64,000 bases of DNA from the NCBI GenBank assembly GCA_963643205.1, contig CAVIJJ010000001.1, positions 124,001 to 188,000 on the forward strand, written 5' to 3'. Positions 35,687 to 44,534 of this stretch are shown piece by piece. The notes below the pieces were generated by a model. It had not been told where the DNA came from. It saw nothing but the letters and a program-made list of their open reading frames with translations, and ran no database searches. Both the position numbers and the translations under genes were made by a program. The DNA is from Phil1 sp963643205 (GTDB taxonomy: Bacteria > Bacillota > Clostridia > Christensenellales > CAG-138). How positions within the stretch are numbered: position 1 is the stretch's first letter; the number at the start of each line of letters is the position of its first letter.

Positions 35687-36730
35687 TTATTTGATATCCA
35701 TGCGTTCTTGCCTAGGGTCAATGCTGTCCTTGGGCAGATCATACCCCATGTGCAAATATGCCGCAGGCATCGGGATTCTTCCGCGTGGTGTTCGCGCTAT
35801 AAAGCCAAGTTGCAATAGATACGGTTCATACACATCTTCTATTGTGGAAGCGTCATCACCGGTTGCGGCCGCTATTGTATCAAGTCCCACGGCACGGCCT
35901 CCAAACTTTACAATCATGGTTTCAAGTATGCGCCTATCTACCGTATCAAGGCCAAGCTCATCTATTGAAAGCATATCAAGCCCGGCTCGCGCTGTGGCAA
36001 GGTCTATTTTACCTTCTCCGCGCACTTCGGCATAGTCCCTTACACGCCTGAGCAATCGGTTAACAATTCTCGGCGTTCCGCGTGAGCGTGAAGCTATTTC
36101 AATCGCGCCATCCCTATCTATCGGTATATCCAATATGCCGGCACTTCTTACTATTATTTCAAGCAAATCTTCCGGCGCGTATGGCTGAAGCTGTTCTTTT
36201 ATGCCAAACCTGTCCCTTAGAGGAGCTGTGAGCAAGCCCATGCGCGTGGTCGCACCAATCAAAGTAAAATGAGGAAGATCAAGGCGAATTGAGTGCGCGC
36301 TCGGTCCTTTGCCGATTATAATGTCGAGCGCGTAATCCTCCATAGCCGGATACAGTACTTCTTCAACCGTTGCGTTGAGCCGATGAATTTCATCTATAAA
36401 AAGCACGTCTCCCGGTGCTATATTGGTAAGAATCGCGGCCAATTCACCCTTGTGCGATATAGCGGGACCGCTGGTAATATGAAGCGTACCGCCCATCTCG
36501 TTAGCTATTATTGAGGCAAGAGTGGTTTTGCCAAGACCCGGAGGCCCATAGAACAGCGCATGGTCGAGCGGCTCACCGCGCCGTTTAGCCGCCTCTATAT
36601 ATATTTCAACATGCTCCTTTACAGCCTTTTGACCGATATATTCCTTCAGGTATTTGGGCCTTAGGCTAAATTCGTTCACTTCATCTTCCGCAAGCATTGA
36701 AGAGGAAATAAGCCTGTCGTCATTTGCCAC
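35687..36730 (-). CDS. ruvB: Holliday junction branch-migration helicase RuvB
   Basis: 347 residues. RuvB is the AAA+ motor that, loaded by RuvA, drives branch migration of Holliday junctions. Walker A GPPGLGKTTLA is near residue 63, Walker B VLFIDEIHRL near 110, sensor region LIGATTRMGLLTAPLRDRFG and arginine finger near 170, and the C-terminal winged helix (GFIARTPRGRIP). The start is GTG, the only in-frame choice, with AAGGT eight bases upstream. It begins six bases after the ruvA stop. Confidence 0.97.
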   Translation of the reverse strand: MANDDRLISSSMLAEDEVNEFSLRPKYLKEYIGQKAVKEHVEIYIEAAKRRGEPLDHALFYGPPGLGKTTLASIIANEMGGTLHITSGPAISHKGELAAILTNIAPGDVLFIDEIHRLNATVEEVLYPAMEDYALDIIIGKGPSAHSIRLDLPHFTLIGATTRMGLLTAPLRDRFGIKEQLQPYAPEDLLEIIVRSAGILDIPIDRDGAIEIASRSRGTPRIVNRLLRRVRDYAEVRGEGKIDLATARAGLDMLSIDELGLDTVDRRILETMIVKFGGRAVGLDTIAAATGDDASTIEDVYEPYLLQLGFIARTPRGRIPMPAAYLHMGYDLPKDSIDPRQERMDIK

Positions 36731-36736
36731 TTTGAT

Positions 36737-37345
36737 TTACCTTTTGCCCTTTCCGGCTAGCCATTTAAGTGCGCCTGTTATCATATCCTCCACCCTGTCG
36801 CAGTCATTAACCTCTGCAACAGCCCTGCCGGCGGTTACGCCGTCATACCCAAGCGACACCAGTGCCGCAATCGCTTCACTACGTATGCCCATACTGCCAT
36901 TGCTCTTTTCACTTGCCGCTTCGGTTTGAACAGCATCATCTGCGGTAACCTTTTCTTTTAATTCAAGCAAAACACGAGCGGCTGTCTTTTTACCCATGCC
37001 GGGTATTTTATCAAATGCGGCCGTATTTTCGGTTAATATAGCGAGCGTTATATCCTGCACGCTCAGCGCCCCCAAAATGCTTAAAGCCAGTTTGGGACCG
37101 ACGCGCGTAACACCTATAAGCCTTCGAAACATTGCGCGTTCTTCTTTTGTTTCAAAGCCGTAGAGTGCCATAACATCCTGAGAAAGAGACAGATGAAAAT
37201 GCGTGTAAAGTCTATGAGTTTCCCCTTGCTTTAGGCATTTTAAGGTTTGAGACGAGCAGAACAGTTCATAGCCCACGCCGCCGGCTTCAATTACGGCACG
37301 ATCCTGCGTTACTTCATCAACCGTTCCAGAAATATATGCATACAT
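36737..37345 (-). CDS. ruvA: Holliday junction DNA-binding protein RuvA
   Basis: 202 residues. RuvA tetramers hold the four-way junction flat for RuvB. The N-terminal OB fold begins MYAYISGTVDEVTQDRAVIEAGGVGYEL. Two helix-hairpin-helix motifs follow (LIGVTRVGPKLALSILG near residue 80 and FDKIPGMGKKTAARVLLEL near 115). The C-terminal RuvB-contact domain (about 150-200, EAIAALVSLGYDG) is present. It lies 25 bases after ruvC. Confidence 0.97.
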   Translation of the reverse strand: MYAYISGTVDEVTQDRAVIEAGGVGYELFCSSQTLKCLKQGETHRLYTHFHLSLSQDVMALYGFETKEERAMFRRLIGVTRVGPKLALSILGALSVQDITLAILTENTAAFDKIPGMGKKTAARVLLELKEKVTADDAVQTEAASEKSNGSMGIRSEAIAALVSLGYDGVTAGRAVAEVNDCDRVEDMITGALKWLAGKGKR

Positions 37346-37370
37346 ATCTGATTACTCCATTTTTTTGAAA

Positions 37371-37868
37371 CTACTTTATGCGGAAGCTTTCCGCTGCAGG
37401 ACCTGAAGTATTAGCGTGACATAGGGCCGCCGCCAATGCATCGGCCGCATCGTCCGGCTTTGGAATACTGTTTAACGAAAGCAAAAGCTTTATCATCTGC
37501 TGAACCTGTTTTTTGTCCGCATGGCCATTGCCGGACACCGCAGACTTTATCTGCATTGGGGTATACTCATAAAGCGGCAATCCGGCCTGCTGCGCAGAGA
37601 GCAGTGCTACACCGCGAGCCGCTGCTACCTGCAGCGCCGTAGTTGTATTTCTTGCGAAGAACAATTCCTCAAAGGCTACGTGGTCCGGCTTATAAAGCTT
37701 TATAAGCTCATTCATGCCTATATACAGCCGCTCAAGCCTCTGCGGGAAAGGCGTATGCGCCTCGGTTTCTATTACGCCGTAGTCTATAGCCTTTGATTTG
37801 ACCCCTTCCGTGCTTATCACACCGTAGCCGAGTATGGCGTAGCCGGGATCTATACCCAAGATAATCAA
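37371..37868 (-). CDS. ruvC: Holliday junction resolvase RuvC
   Basis: 165 residues. RuvC cuts the Holliday junction presented by RuvAB. The acidic active site shows Asp in LGIDPGYAILGYGV, Glu in VAFEELFF (near residue 66) and the C-terminal KPDDAADALAAALCH. The start is TTG at 37868 with GGGAG seven bases upstream and no nearby in-frame ATG. It opens the ruvCAB operon from its own promoter. Confidence 0.96.
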   Translation of the reverse strand: MIILGIDPGYAILGYGVISTEGVKSKAIDYGVIETEAHTPFPQRLERLYIGMNELIKLYKPDHVAFEELFFARNTTTALQVAAARGVALLSAQQAGLPLYEYTPMQIKSAVSGNGHADKKQVQQMIKLLLSLNSIPKPDDAADALAAALCHANTSGPAAESFRIK

Positions 37869-37898
37869 TGCTTATCTCCCGTGTACTTATAATAGTTA

Positions 37899-37927
37899 AT
37901 TTTAACATGCGGACTTTATATTGACAA
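37899..37927 (-). promoter_or_regulatory. Candidate ruvC promoter
   Basis: Minus strand TTGTCA (37927-37922), 17-bp spacer, TAAAAT (37904-37899), 30 bases before the TTG start. A small palindrome GTTAATTTTAAC overlaps the -10. No LexA box seen. Confidence 0.5.
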
Positions 37928-37931
37928 TATT

Positions 37932-37961
37932 AAAAAAGAGGGTATTGTCTCATACCCTCTT
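37932..37961 (-). terminator. Terminator of the response regulator-kinase-htrA operon
   Basis: Ten-bp perfect stem AAGAGGGTAT/ATACCCTCTT with a 6-nt loop followed by six T on the minus strand, 14 bases past the htrA stop. Confidence 0.9.
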
Positions 37962-37974
37962 GCGTGTTTAATTC

Positions 37975-39348
37975 TTATTCACCAAAGAAATTATAGTCAG
38001 CCTCACCGCCATAGTTTTCTTCACCAAGGCTGTTCAAATCGGCAAGTACAAGCGTTGTTGTATAGTATTCACCACTGCGCCAATACTTTATTTCTACGCT
38101 GTCGCCTACAAGTTTACCTCTTATCAGTGAGACAAACTCATCCTGAGTCATGCCGCTGTGCCCATCTATCTCAATTATTATATCATTGGGCAGTAATCCG
38201 GCCTTATGCCCGGGGCCATCCTTTATTACGGATGCTACCAATATTCCTTCAGGGGTTCCGTATACTTCGGCATACATTTCGTTCCATGTGGCTACGCTTA
38301 TGCCGATGCCTGGTCTGGCTACGCTACCATCAACAATCAGCTGCTCAACCACCTTTAATGCCTGATTTATGGGTATGGCAAAGCCCAGACCTTCCGCGCT
38401 TATGGCGTTGCCGTATTCATCATAGCTTGCGGTAGTGGTTTTTGCGGTTACAATTCCTATTACCTCACCGGACATGTTTATAAGCGGGCCGCCGCTGTTG
38501 CCGGGGTTTACGGCTGCGTCAGTTTGCAGATAATCGTTTGTAACGCCGTCTATATTAACGCTTCTAGCAGTCGCGCTGATAATGCCATATGTGGTCGTCC
38601 CGGAAAGCTCACGACCGGTTGGATCACCTATGGTTATAACAAACTCACCGACACGTACCGCCTCAGAGTCCCCCAGTTTCAAAGCCTTAAGCCCTGTTTT
38701 ATCAACTTTAAGCACAGCTATGTCAAATGTTTTATCGTATCCGACGAGGTCAGCCTCAACCTCCTCCCCATCTACGAACATCACGCCAAGCTTTGTCGCG
38801 CCTTCGACCACATGCGCATTAGTAAGAATGTAGCCTTCCGAAGAAATTACAAAACCGGAACCCGAGCCGGCTTCAAGCTCACGACTGTATTTTTCGCTGT
38901 AAGCATAGTTTACTATACCAACTACGCCTTCGCTGACATTCTCTATAACATCTGATAGCGGACTTGAAGAGCCGCTTATTTCCGGAGCGACTCCGTCAAA
39001 CTCCGGCAGCGTTCCCGTAGGCGGAATAGGTGTTACCTCCGGAACCACGCTCGACGAAGCGGGTTTTTCGGTAGCGCCGGCTTCAGGCGCAGGCGTTGCG
39101 CTTGGAAGCTGGGGCAAGTTCTCCTTAACGGAGGGAGTTGGAGTAGCCTGTACGGTATTGTCGGCTTCTTCTATACTCGTCTTATAAGATGCCAATACCG
39201 CCGGCATAAAAATCGTGGCAAGTAGTGCGCCCACAATTGTAAAAATTATGGCCGTAATAATGTAGCCGCCAATGCCACGTTTGGGCGGTTTTTGCTCCGG
39301 TTGAGGAGCGTTGTTGTATCCGTCAAAATAATAGTTGGGATACTCCAT
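37975..39348 (-). CDS. HtrA-family membrane-anchored serine protease with PDZ domain
   Basis: 457 residues. A short cytoplasmic tail rich in Pro, Tyr and Asn precedes one membrane helix (about 27-50). A Ser/Pro/Thr-rich linker spans about 60-125. The trypsin-like domain has the catalytic triad His in TNAHVVEGA (near 178), Asp in DIAVLKVD (near 209) and Ser in NPGNSGGPL (near 282). A PDZ domain (about 350-435, GLLPNDIIIEIDGHSG) closes the protein. It degrades or refolds damaged exported proteins. It begins six bases after the histidine kinase stop, so this two-component system probably controls it, as in WalRK- or CssRS-like envelope stress circuits. Confidence 0.95.
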   Translation of the reverse strand: MEYPNYYFDGYNNAPQPEQKPPKRGIGGYIITAIIFTIVGALLATIFMPAVLASYKTSIEEADNTVQATPTPSVKENLPQLPSATPAPEAGATEKPASSSVVPEVTPIPPTGTLPEFDGVAPEISGSSSPLSDVIENVSEGVVGIVNYAYSEKYSRELEAGSGSGFVISSEGYILTNAHVVEGATKLGVMFVDGEEVEADLVGYDKTFDIAVLKVDKTGLKALKLGDSEAVRVGEFVITIGDPTGRELSGTTTYGIISATARSVNIDGVTNDYLQTDAAVNPGNSGGPLINMSGEVIGIVTAKTTTASYDEYGNAISAEGLGFAIPINQALKVVEQLIVDGSVARPGIGISVATWNEMYAEVYGTPEGILVASVIKDGPGHKAGLLPNDIIIEIDGHSGMTQDEFVSLIRGKLVGDSVEIKYWRSGEYYTTTLVLADLNSLGEENYGGEADYNFFGE

Positions 39349-39354
39349 TTTCTT

Positions 39355-40839
39355 TTACCTCCGTTGTAGGGAATTTGTTTTCTGCTTTCCCTGTTGTTCA
39401 TATAACTTAAGCGTAAACGTAAACGTTGCGCCCTTGCCCTGTTCTGATTCGACATTTATGGTTTGGCCATGCTGTTCTATTATTCGTTTCACTATGCTTA
39501 ATCCAAGTCCCGATGATGAACCTGAAGGCGTATGAGCCTTTTCTGCCTTGTAGAAACGATCAAATACGTATGGCAAATCATCGGTGGATATTCCTTCACC
39601 GTTGTCTATAACGCTCATAACCGCAAGCTTTTTATCGGTTGCTATGCGAAGAGTAAGTTTGCCGCCATCCGGAGAAAACTTAATCGCGTTATCGACAAGA
39701 TTGCGTATTACCTGCGCTATCTGGGACTGATCAGCCTCAACCATTGTCCTGTCCGCTGCAAAGTTCATATTTACATCTATGTGCTTAGCATTGATGCGGG
39801 CCTCAAATGTAAGCACGGTACGAATAACAAGTTCATTTAAGTCAAAAGGCTCCAGCTTGAGCTCGTATTGTCCCGATTCTATTCTGGCAAGATCCAGCAA
39901 ATCGTTAACCATACCCGTCATGCGTTTACATTCGTTAATGACAATATCCAGATATTTAGGCTGATCCTCGCTTGAAATTGTGCCATCCTGCATTGCCTCG
40001 AGAAATCCCCTCATGCTGGTAAGCGGGGAGCGCAGCTCATGAGACACGTTCGCAACAAAGCTTCGTCTTGATTGCTCAAGAGTATTGATTTCATTCGCCA
40101 TTTCATTGAAGCTTTGGCCAAGCTGACCAACCTCGTCATGACTCGTTATAGCTACTCTGGCCTCATATTCTCCTTTGGAGAAGCGAGTTATGGCATTATT
40201 CATGTCAACTATAGGCTTTGTCATGCGGCCGGTAATATATGTTACGGCAAGAACGGCAAGCATAACAGCTATGCAGGCAGCAAGCAAAACATCCAAATAT
40301 ACCTGGCGTATAGAGGTATTGTAGCGGCTCATATCGGTATGGAAAAACATCGCTCCTATAACTTCACCGTCAGTAGTGATTATTTGCCTTTTAAGAGTCA
40401 TTATCGGAATGTTTCCCGATGATGAGCCGTCGGTGGTAATTTGTATTTCCCCGTTTCCGGAGATTATTTCGTCTGCCTCCTTACTTAAGTTGATATCCGA
40501 CAGAGCATTCCATTTCTCCTCACTCAGCTCATCGCGCAATATTACTTTGCCGTATGCAGAATCTATAAAATACAGCTGTAGCATGGCATCGTATTTGCGC
40601 ATAATCGTTCTTAACGTATCTTTGGCAACAGATCTCTTTTCGGCTTCTATGTACTGCGTAACTATTATGCGGTTTATTTCGGAAGCCTCACGGCGAAGCT
40701 CGTTCTCGTTTTCCGTTGTATACTGGCTTTTGAACATGGCGCTGATTGTTATGCCCAAAAGAAACACTATCAGCAATATTATTGCAAGATACGTGCTAAG
40801 CATACGTGAGAATAGCGTATTAAACAGCCCTTTGCTCAT
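39355..40839 (-). CDS. Sensor histidine kinase (HAMP, HisKA, HATPase)
   Basis: 494 residues. Two membrane helices (about 13-35 and 180-203) enclose an extracellular sensor domain of about 145 residues. HAMP follows (about 205-255), then the HisKA helix with the phospho-acceptor His in NVSHELRSPLTSM (near 266) and the HATPase with the N box RNLVDNAIKF, G1 VIDNGEGI and G2 GSSSGLGLSI. No PAS domain is seen between HAMP and HisKA, unlike WalK. It lies 23 bases after the response regulator and 6 before htrA, consistent with a complete envelope-stress operon. Stimulus unknown. Confidence 0.94.
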   Translation of the reverse strand: MSKGLFNTLFSRMLSTYLAIILLIVFLLGITISAMFKSQYTTENENELRREASEINRIIVTQYIEAEKRSVAKDTLRTIMRKYDAMLQLYFIDSAYGKVILRDELSEEKWNALSDINLSKEADEIISGNGEIQITTDGSSSGNIPIMTLKRQIITTDGEVIGAMFFHTDMSRYNTSIRQVYLDVLLAACIAVMLAVLAVTYITGRMTKPIVDMNNAITRFSKGEYEARVAITSHDEVGQLGQSFNEMANEINTLEQSRRSFVANVSHELRSPLTSMRGFLEAMQDGTISSEDQPKYLDIVINECKRMTGMVNDLLDLARIESGQYELKLEPFDLNELVIRTVLTFEARINAKHIDVNMNFAADRTMVEADQSQIAQVIRNLVDNAIKFSPDGGKLTLRIATDKKLAVMSVIDNGEGISTDDLPYVFDRFYKAEKAHTPSGSSSGLGLSIVKRIIEQHGQTINVESEQGKGATFTFTLKLYEQQGKQKTNSLQRR

Positions 40840-40862
40840 TAAGCCTCCAATGCTAAGAACTT

Positions 40863-41546
40863 TTACTTAGACGTTTCAAACTTATATCCTACTCCCCAAA
40901 CAGTCTTTATTTCCCATTGCGGCCGTTCACCTATCTTTTCCCTGATGCGCTTTATATGCACGTCAACCGTGCGCGAATCACCAAAGAAATCGAATCCCCA
41001 AACCTGTTCAAGCAGCTGCTCACGCGTAAACACCTTGCCTTCGCGGGAGGCCAAGAAGAAAAGCAGTTCTATTTCCTTAGGCGGCATATCCAAAGGCTTA
41101 CCATCCAGCATAACGGTATAATTGTCAAGCGATATGGTTAGCCCCGGGAACCTGAGCTCTTTTTCATCGCCCGGCGCTGAGCTGCGCCTTAATACGGCCC
41201 GTATTCGAGCTAAAAGTTCCTTTGCCTCAAACGGCTTTGGAATATAGTCATCAGCGCCAAGTTCAAGCCCCTGAATTCTGTCTAACGTATCGCCTTTAGC
41301 CGTAAGCATTATTACAGGCACGGTGCTTTCTTCGCGCAGTTTTTCAAGCACCGTCCAGCCGTCCATACCCGGCAGCATTACATCGAGCAAAACTAAAGTC
41401 GGTTTAACGCTGCGGAATGCGTCCAATGCGGTATCACCGCGCGTACATGTCGCTACGGTGTAACCTTCCTTCTTTAGATACATTTCAATTATAGCCAGTA
41501 TATTAGTGTCGTCATCAACAACTAAAATAACACTGTTGTTATCCAT
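40863..41546 (-). CDS. OmpR/PhoB-family response regulator
   Basis: 227 residues from the ATG at 41546 with AAGGAGG six bases upstream; the frame extends further upstream without a site. The receiver domain has acidic pocket residues in VVDDDTNIL, phospho-Asp near residue 53 in LLDVMLPGMDGW, Thr in VIMLTAKGD and Lys in YIPKPFEAKEL. The C-terminal winged helix (about 130-225) ends in the DNA-recognition region SRTVDVHIKRIREKIG and the VWGVGYKFE wing. It should be activated by the adjacent kinase and regulate this operon among others. A short perfect hairpin lies in its leader. Confidence 0.95.
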   Translation of the reverse strand: MDNNSVILVVDDDTNILAIIEMYLKKEGYTVATCTRGDTALDAFRSVKPTLVLLDVMLPGMDGWTVLEKLREESTVPVIMLTAKGDTLDRIQGLELGADDYIPKPFEAKELLARIRAVLRRSSAPGDEKELRFPGLTISLDNYTVMLDGKPLDMPPKEIELLFFLASREGKVFTREQLLEQVWGFDFFGDSRTVDVHIKRIREKIGERPQWEIKTVWGVGYKFETSK

Positions 41547-41572
41547 GCTTAGCCTCCTTGCGTTGCTATTAT

Positions 41573-41588
41573 GAGCTTGCACAAGCTC
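41573..41588. repeat. Perfect 16-bp palindrome in the response-regulator leader
   Basis: GAGCTTG-CA-CAAGCTC, 27 bases before the start and upstream of AAGGAGG. It could be an autoregulatory operator or an RNA hairpin; it has no terminator tail. Confidence 0.6.
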
Positions 41589-41654
41589 CCGCGCAAATAT
41601 AATAGCATTAATTTGTGAACATGGTATGAATAACTTCAAAATGCCCTAAATAGT

Positions 41655-44012
41655 TTACTTTTTAAGCGTAACCACCGTTACGCCGGCATCGCCTTCGCCA
41701 TAACTGCCCATGCGGTAGCTCTTCACAAGTGAATGATGCTTCAAGAATGCCTGTATACCGGCTCTCAGTGCGCCTGTGCCTTTGCCGTGGATTATATTCA
41801 CTTCATTAAGCCCTGCGTTATAGGCATCATCAAGGTAGCGATCAACGACTATATTGGCCTCATCTACGAGCATTCCCCGAACATCAAGCTCAAGCCCAAC
41901 TTGCTTGCCCGCGCCCAATCCAACTTTGCCGGAAGCCGGCATTTCTGGCTTTTTTTCTTCAATCAGGCGTATATCCTTAAGCTTTACATTAAGCTTCATA
42001 ACACCGGCCTGTACTGTTACCTCCCCTTTTGAATCGGCTGCGGTAAGCACAGTGGCTTTTTGATCAATTGAAACAATCCTTACGGTTTCGCCGGGACGTA
42101 CGGTCTTGGGCGGTTTGGTATTATCCTCCTTCTTTACCTCTTCTTTTCCATTTATCGAAGTTTCCGCCGCCCTTAATGTATCGCGGGAGGATTGTATAAT
42201 TCTATCGGCGGCGCTGCGGTCAATATCCTTAATGGAATGAATCTGCGTAATCAGCTTTTCCATTTCTCGCTTGGTATCGGCTACTATTCGCTTGGCATCT
42301 TCTTTTGCTTTAGCTTGCAGACGGCTGCGGTCATCTTCAAGCTTTTTTCGTTCGCGTTCAGCTTCGGCGCGAAGTTTATCCAACTCCGCACGAGCTTCTT
42401 CGGCCATTTTACGCTCTTCCTCAGCAATGCGGTGCTGCGATTGGGCACTGGAAATAATATCTTCAAAGCGTACATCTTCGCCCTTCAGAAACCCTTTTGC
42501 GTTTTCGATAATGCCGGTAGGCAATCCGAGGCGGGAAGAAATCTCAAAAGCATTGGATTTACCGGGTATGCCGATATAAAGCCTGTATGTAGGGCAAAGC
42601 CTATCCACATCAAACTCCATGGAAGCATTCTCCATGCCCTCATGAGTCATGGCAAAAGCCTTTATTTCGCTGTAATGCGTTGTAGAAACACATATACAAT
42701 TGCGATTATTCAGTTCCTCCAATATGCTCATCGCAAGGGCCGCTCCCTCAATGGGATCAGTACCGGCGCCAAGTTCATCAAGCAGCACAAGGGAGTGGTT
42801 GTCAGCCTTATCCAATATTCCGACTATAGTTTTCATGTGCGAGGAAAATGTTGAAAGAGACTGTTCAATCGATTGCTCATCGCCTATATCGGCATATATA
42901 TTTTCAAATACCGGGAATTCACTTCCCTCATTTGCGGGTATAAATATGCCGCTTTGTACCATTAAGGCGAACAAGCCAACTATCTTTAGAGTAACGGTCT
43001 TGCCGCCGGTATTGGGGCCTGTAATTATAAGCGAACGATAATCCTTCCCTATCCAAATATCAATCGGCACAACCCTTTCGGACGGTATCAGCGGGTGACG
43101 ACCGCGCACTATGCGAACATAGTTAGAGCGGTTAAGCTTAGGCATAACGGAATTAAGTTCACGCGAAAGCTTAGCCTTTGCAAATACCAAGTCTACGCGG
43201 CCCATTATATTTAGATTTTCTCTTATTTCTGAAGCGTAAGGCGCAAGCATAGCCGTAAGTTCGGTAAGAATTCGCTCTATTTCATCAGATTCCTCGGCAA
43301 GCAGTTTTTTATATTCATTTCCAAGTTCAACAACAGCCGCCGGCTCTATAAAAAGTGTAGCACCACTGCCGCTTTGGTCATGTATAAGTCCGGGTACCTG
43401 TTGGCGGTACTCTTGCTTAACGGGAATAACAAAACGACCATTTCTTATCGTTATTATCGGTTCCTGAAGATACTTTTGATAAGAAGCAGACCTTATCATC
43501 CCATTAAGCCTTTCGCGTACTTTTTCGTTCGCAAGGCGCATGGAACGGCGAATTCGAGCTAATGCAGGCGATGCGCCGTCAAATATCTCGTCTTCGTTAA
43601 TTATGCAGCGGCCTATTTCTTCCTCAGCACTTCTGTGCGTTATTAATAATCCTGCAAGATTGCGGAGATAACTCTCCTCTCCCATTTCTTTCAGCAGCAC
43701 ATCTTTAGCTATTCTTGCCGCTTTAAGACAGCTTGCTATACCGAGCAATTCGCCGGTGGACAGAAATAGAGCAGCGTGCATCCTCTCGAGGCAATTCCGC
43801 ATATCCGGGAAATCATCTATAGGTGATCTGCCGGTTTTATAATAAAGTGTCTCTGCCTCCGCGGTAAGCTTAAGCTCACGCTCGACTGTGTCAAAATCGC
43901 AGGATGGTTCAAGCTCATCAACAAGCTCTCGTGATACGCAGCACGAGGCGTGTTGCTTCAGCATCACGAGTATTTTATCAAATTCCAGTGTTTTTAAAGT
44001 TCTTTTTTCCAT
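41655..44012 (-). CDS. mutS2: MutS2 (RqcU) ribosome-rescue/recombination ATPase
   Basis: 785 residues from the ATG at 44012 with GGAG upstream; the longer frame to 44084 runs into a terminator hairpin. There is no mismatch-recognition domain. The ABC ATPase has Walker A GPNTGGKTVTLK near residue 331 and Walker B LVLLDELGAGTDPIEG near 405. A long coiled coil (about 510-640) rich in Glu, Arg and Lys follows, then a KOW-like segment and the Smr nuclease-like domain (about 705-785) with LDVRGMLVDEA and HGKGTGALR. Known roles are suppression of recombination and splitting of collided ribosomes. It lies downstream of zapA as in Bacillus, but a terminator separates them here. Confidence 0.96.
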   Translation of the reverse strand: MEKRTLKTLEFDKILVMLKQHASCCVSRELVDELEPSCDFDTVERELKLTAEAETLYYKTGRSPIDDFPDMRNCLERMHAALFLSTGELLGIASCLKAARIAKDVLLKEMGEESYLRNLAGLLITHRSAEEEIGRCIINEDEIFDGASPALARIRRSMRLANEKVRERLNGMIRSASYQKYLQEPIITIRNGRFVIPVKQEYRQQVPGLIHDQSGSGATLFIEPAAVVELGNEYKKLLAEESDEIERILTELTAMLAPYASEIRENLNIMGRVDLVFAKAKLSRELNSVMPKLNRSNYVRIVRGRHPLIPSERVVPIDIWIGKDYRSLIITGPNTGGKTVTLKIVGLFALMVQSGIFIPANEGSEFPVFENIYADIGDEQSIEQSLSTFSSHMKTIVGILDKADNHSLVLLDELGAGTDPIEGAALAMSILEELNNRNCICVSTTHYSEIKAFAMTHEGMENASMEFDVDRLCPTYRLYIGIPGKSNAFEISSRLGLPTGIIENAKGFLKGEDVRFEDIISSAQSQHRIAEEERKMAEEARAELDKLRAEAERERKKLEDDRSRLQAKAKEDAKRIVADTKREMEKLITQIHSIKDIDRSAADRIIQSSRDTLRAAETSINGKEEVKKEDNTKPPKTVRPGETVRIVSIDQKATVLTAADSKGEVTVQAGVMKLNVKLKDIRLIEEKKPEMPASGKVGLGAGKQVGLELDVRGMLVDEANIVVDRYLDDAYNAGLNEVNIIHGKGTGALRAGIQAFLKHHSLVKSYRMGSYGEGDAGVTVVTLKK

Positions 44013-44046
44013 GCCGCGTCTCCGATTATTTATATCATAAATACAT

Positions 44047-44084
44047 AAAAAGGCGACCGAAACAAAACGCTCCGGCCGCGCCAA
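44047..44084 (-). terminator. Probable terminator of zapA
   Basis: On the minus strand a stem with an internal loop (GGCG..CGG with CCG..CGCC) is followed by five T (complement of 44047-44051). A second small hairpin, AGTCAC/GTGACT, lies at 44092-44111 just past the zapA stop. Confidence 0.5.
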
Positions 44085-44125
44085 ATTTTCCAGTCACAAA
44101 CAGCCGTGACTTTATAATAAATTTC

Positions 44126-44449
44126 TCAGTGCACACCAGTCTCTTGCTTAGCGGCAAAAGGACGCTTAACGGGAGCGGATGCGCCATTACGCTTAGGCAT
44201 TTCCCTAAGATCAGATATACGCTGATCAAGAGCCTCATAGTCGCTACGCAATTTGGTAAGCTCATCAGCCATATTCAGCGCCGCAAGCAACACACAATTG
44301 CCCGTGCTGAGCATGGGATATTTAAGCTTTACGTCGTCAACCCTCGCGTTTACCATATCCGCCAGAGAATCCATATACTGTTGGCTTTCGTCACCGGTAA
44401 GTTTAAATTCCATTCCGGCAATACGAACTATAGTACGATTATTATCCAT
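44126..44449 (-). CDS. zapA: Cell division protein ZapA
   Basis: 107 residues. ZapA bundles FtsZ filaments at the septum. The N-terminal domain begins with the family strands TIVRIAGMEFKLTGDE, followed by QYMDSLADMVNARVDDV and a coiled-coil helix (ALNMADELTKLRSDYEALDQRI). The last 25 residues are basic and disordered. It precedes mutS2 as in other Firmicutes. Regulation looks special: three copies of GTGTTGYATC surround its promoter and ribosome binding site. GAGG lies 10 bases before the ATG, partly inside the third copy. Confidence 0.92.
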   Translation of the reverse strand: MDNNRTIVRIAGMEFKLTGDESQQYMDSLADMVNARVDDVKLKYPMLSTGNCVLLAALNMADELTKLRSDYEALDQRISDLREMPKRNGASAPVKRPFAAKQETGVH

Positions 44450-44450
44450 A

Positions 44451-44460
44451 GATACAACAC
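44451..44460 (-). repeat. Third copy of GTGTTGYATC, over the zapA ribosome binding region
   Basis: GTGTTGTATC on the minus strand ends two bases before the zapA ATG and adjoins the GAGG site. Same orientation as the first arm of the upstream inverted pair. Confidence 0.6.
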
Positions 44461-44469
44461 CTCGATAAA

Positions 44470-44498
44470 ATTATACTATGTGTTGTATCAAGATGCAA
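44470..44498 (-). promoter_or_regulatory. zapA promoter
   Basis: Minus strand TTGCAT (44498-44493), 17-bp spacer, perfect TATAAT (44475-44470), 21 bases before the start, so the leader is very short. Confidence 0.65.
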
Positions 44499-44501
44499 CA
44501 C
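44480..44501. repeat. Inverted repeat over the zapA -35 (candidate operator)
   Basis: GTGTTGTATC (44480-44489), spacer AA, GATGCAACAC (44492-44501); nine of ten positions pair. It covers the -35 and most of the spacer. Confidence 0.7.
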
Positions 44502-44534
44502 TTTTCATCTATATATTGTATAAAATGGCTGAAT

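Noticed and set aside
37975..41546. Calling the two-component/htrA operon walRK
   Set aside because: The kinase lacks a PAS domain and the WalH and WalI genes are absent, so only a general envelope-stress role is supported.
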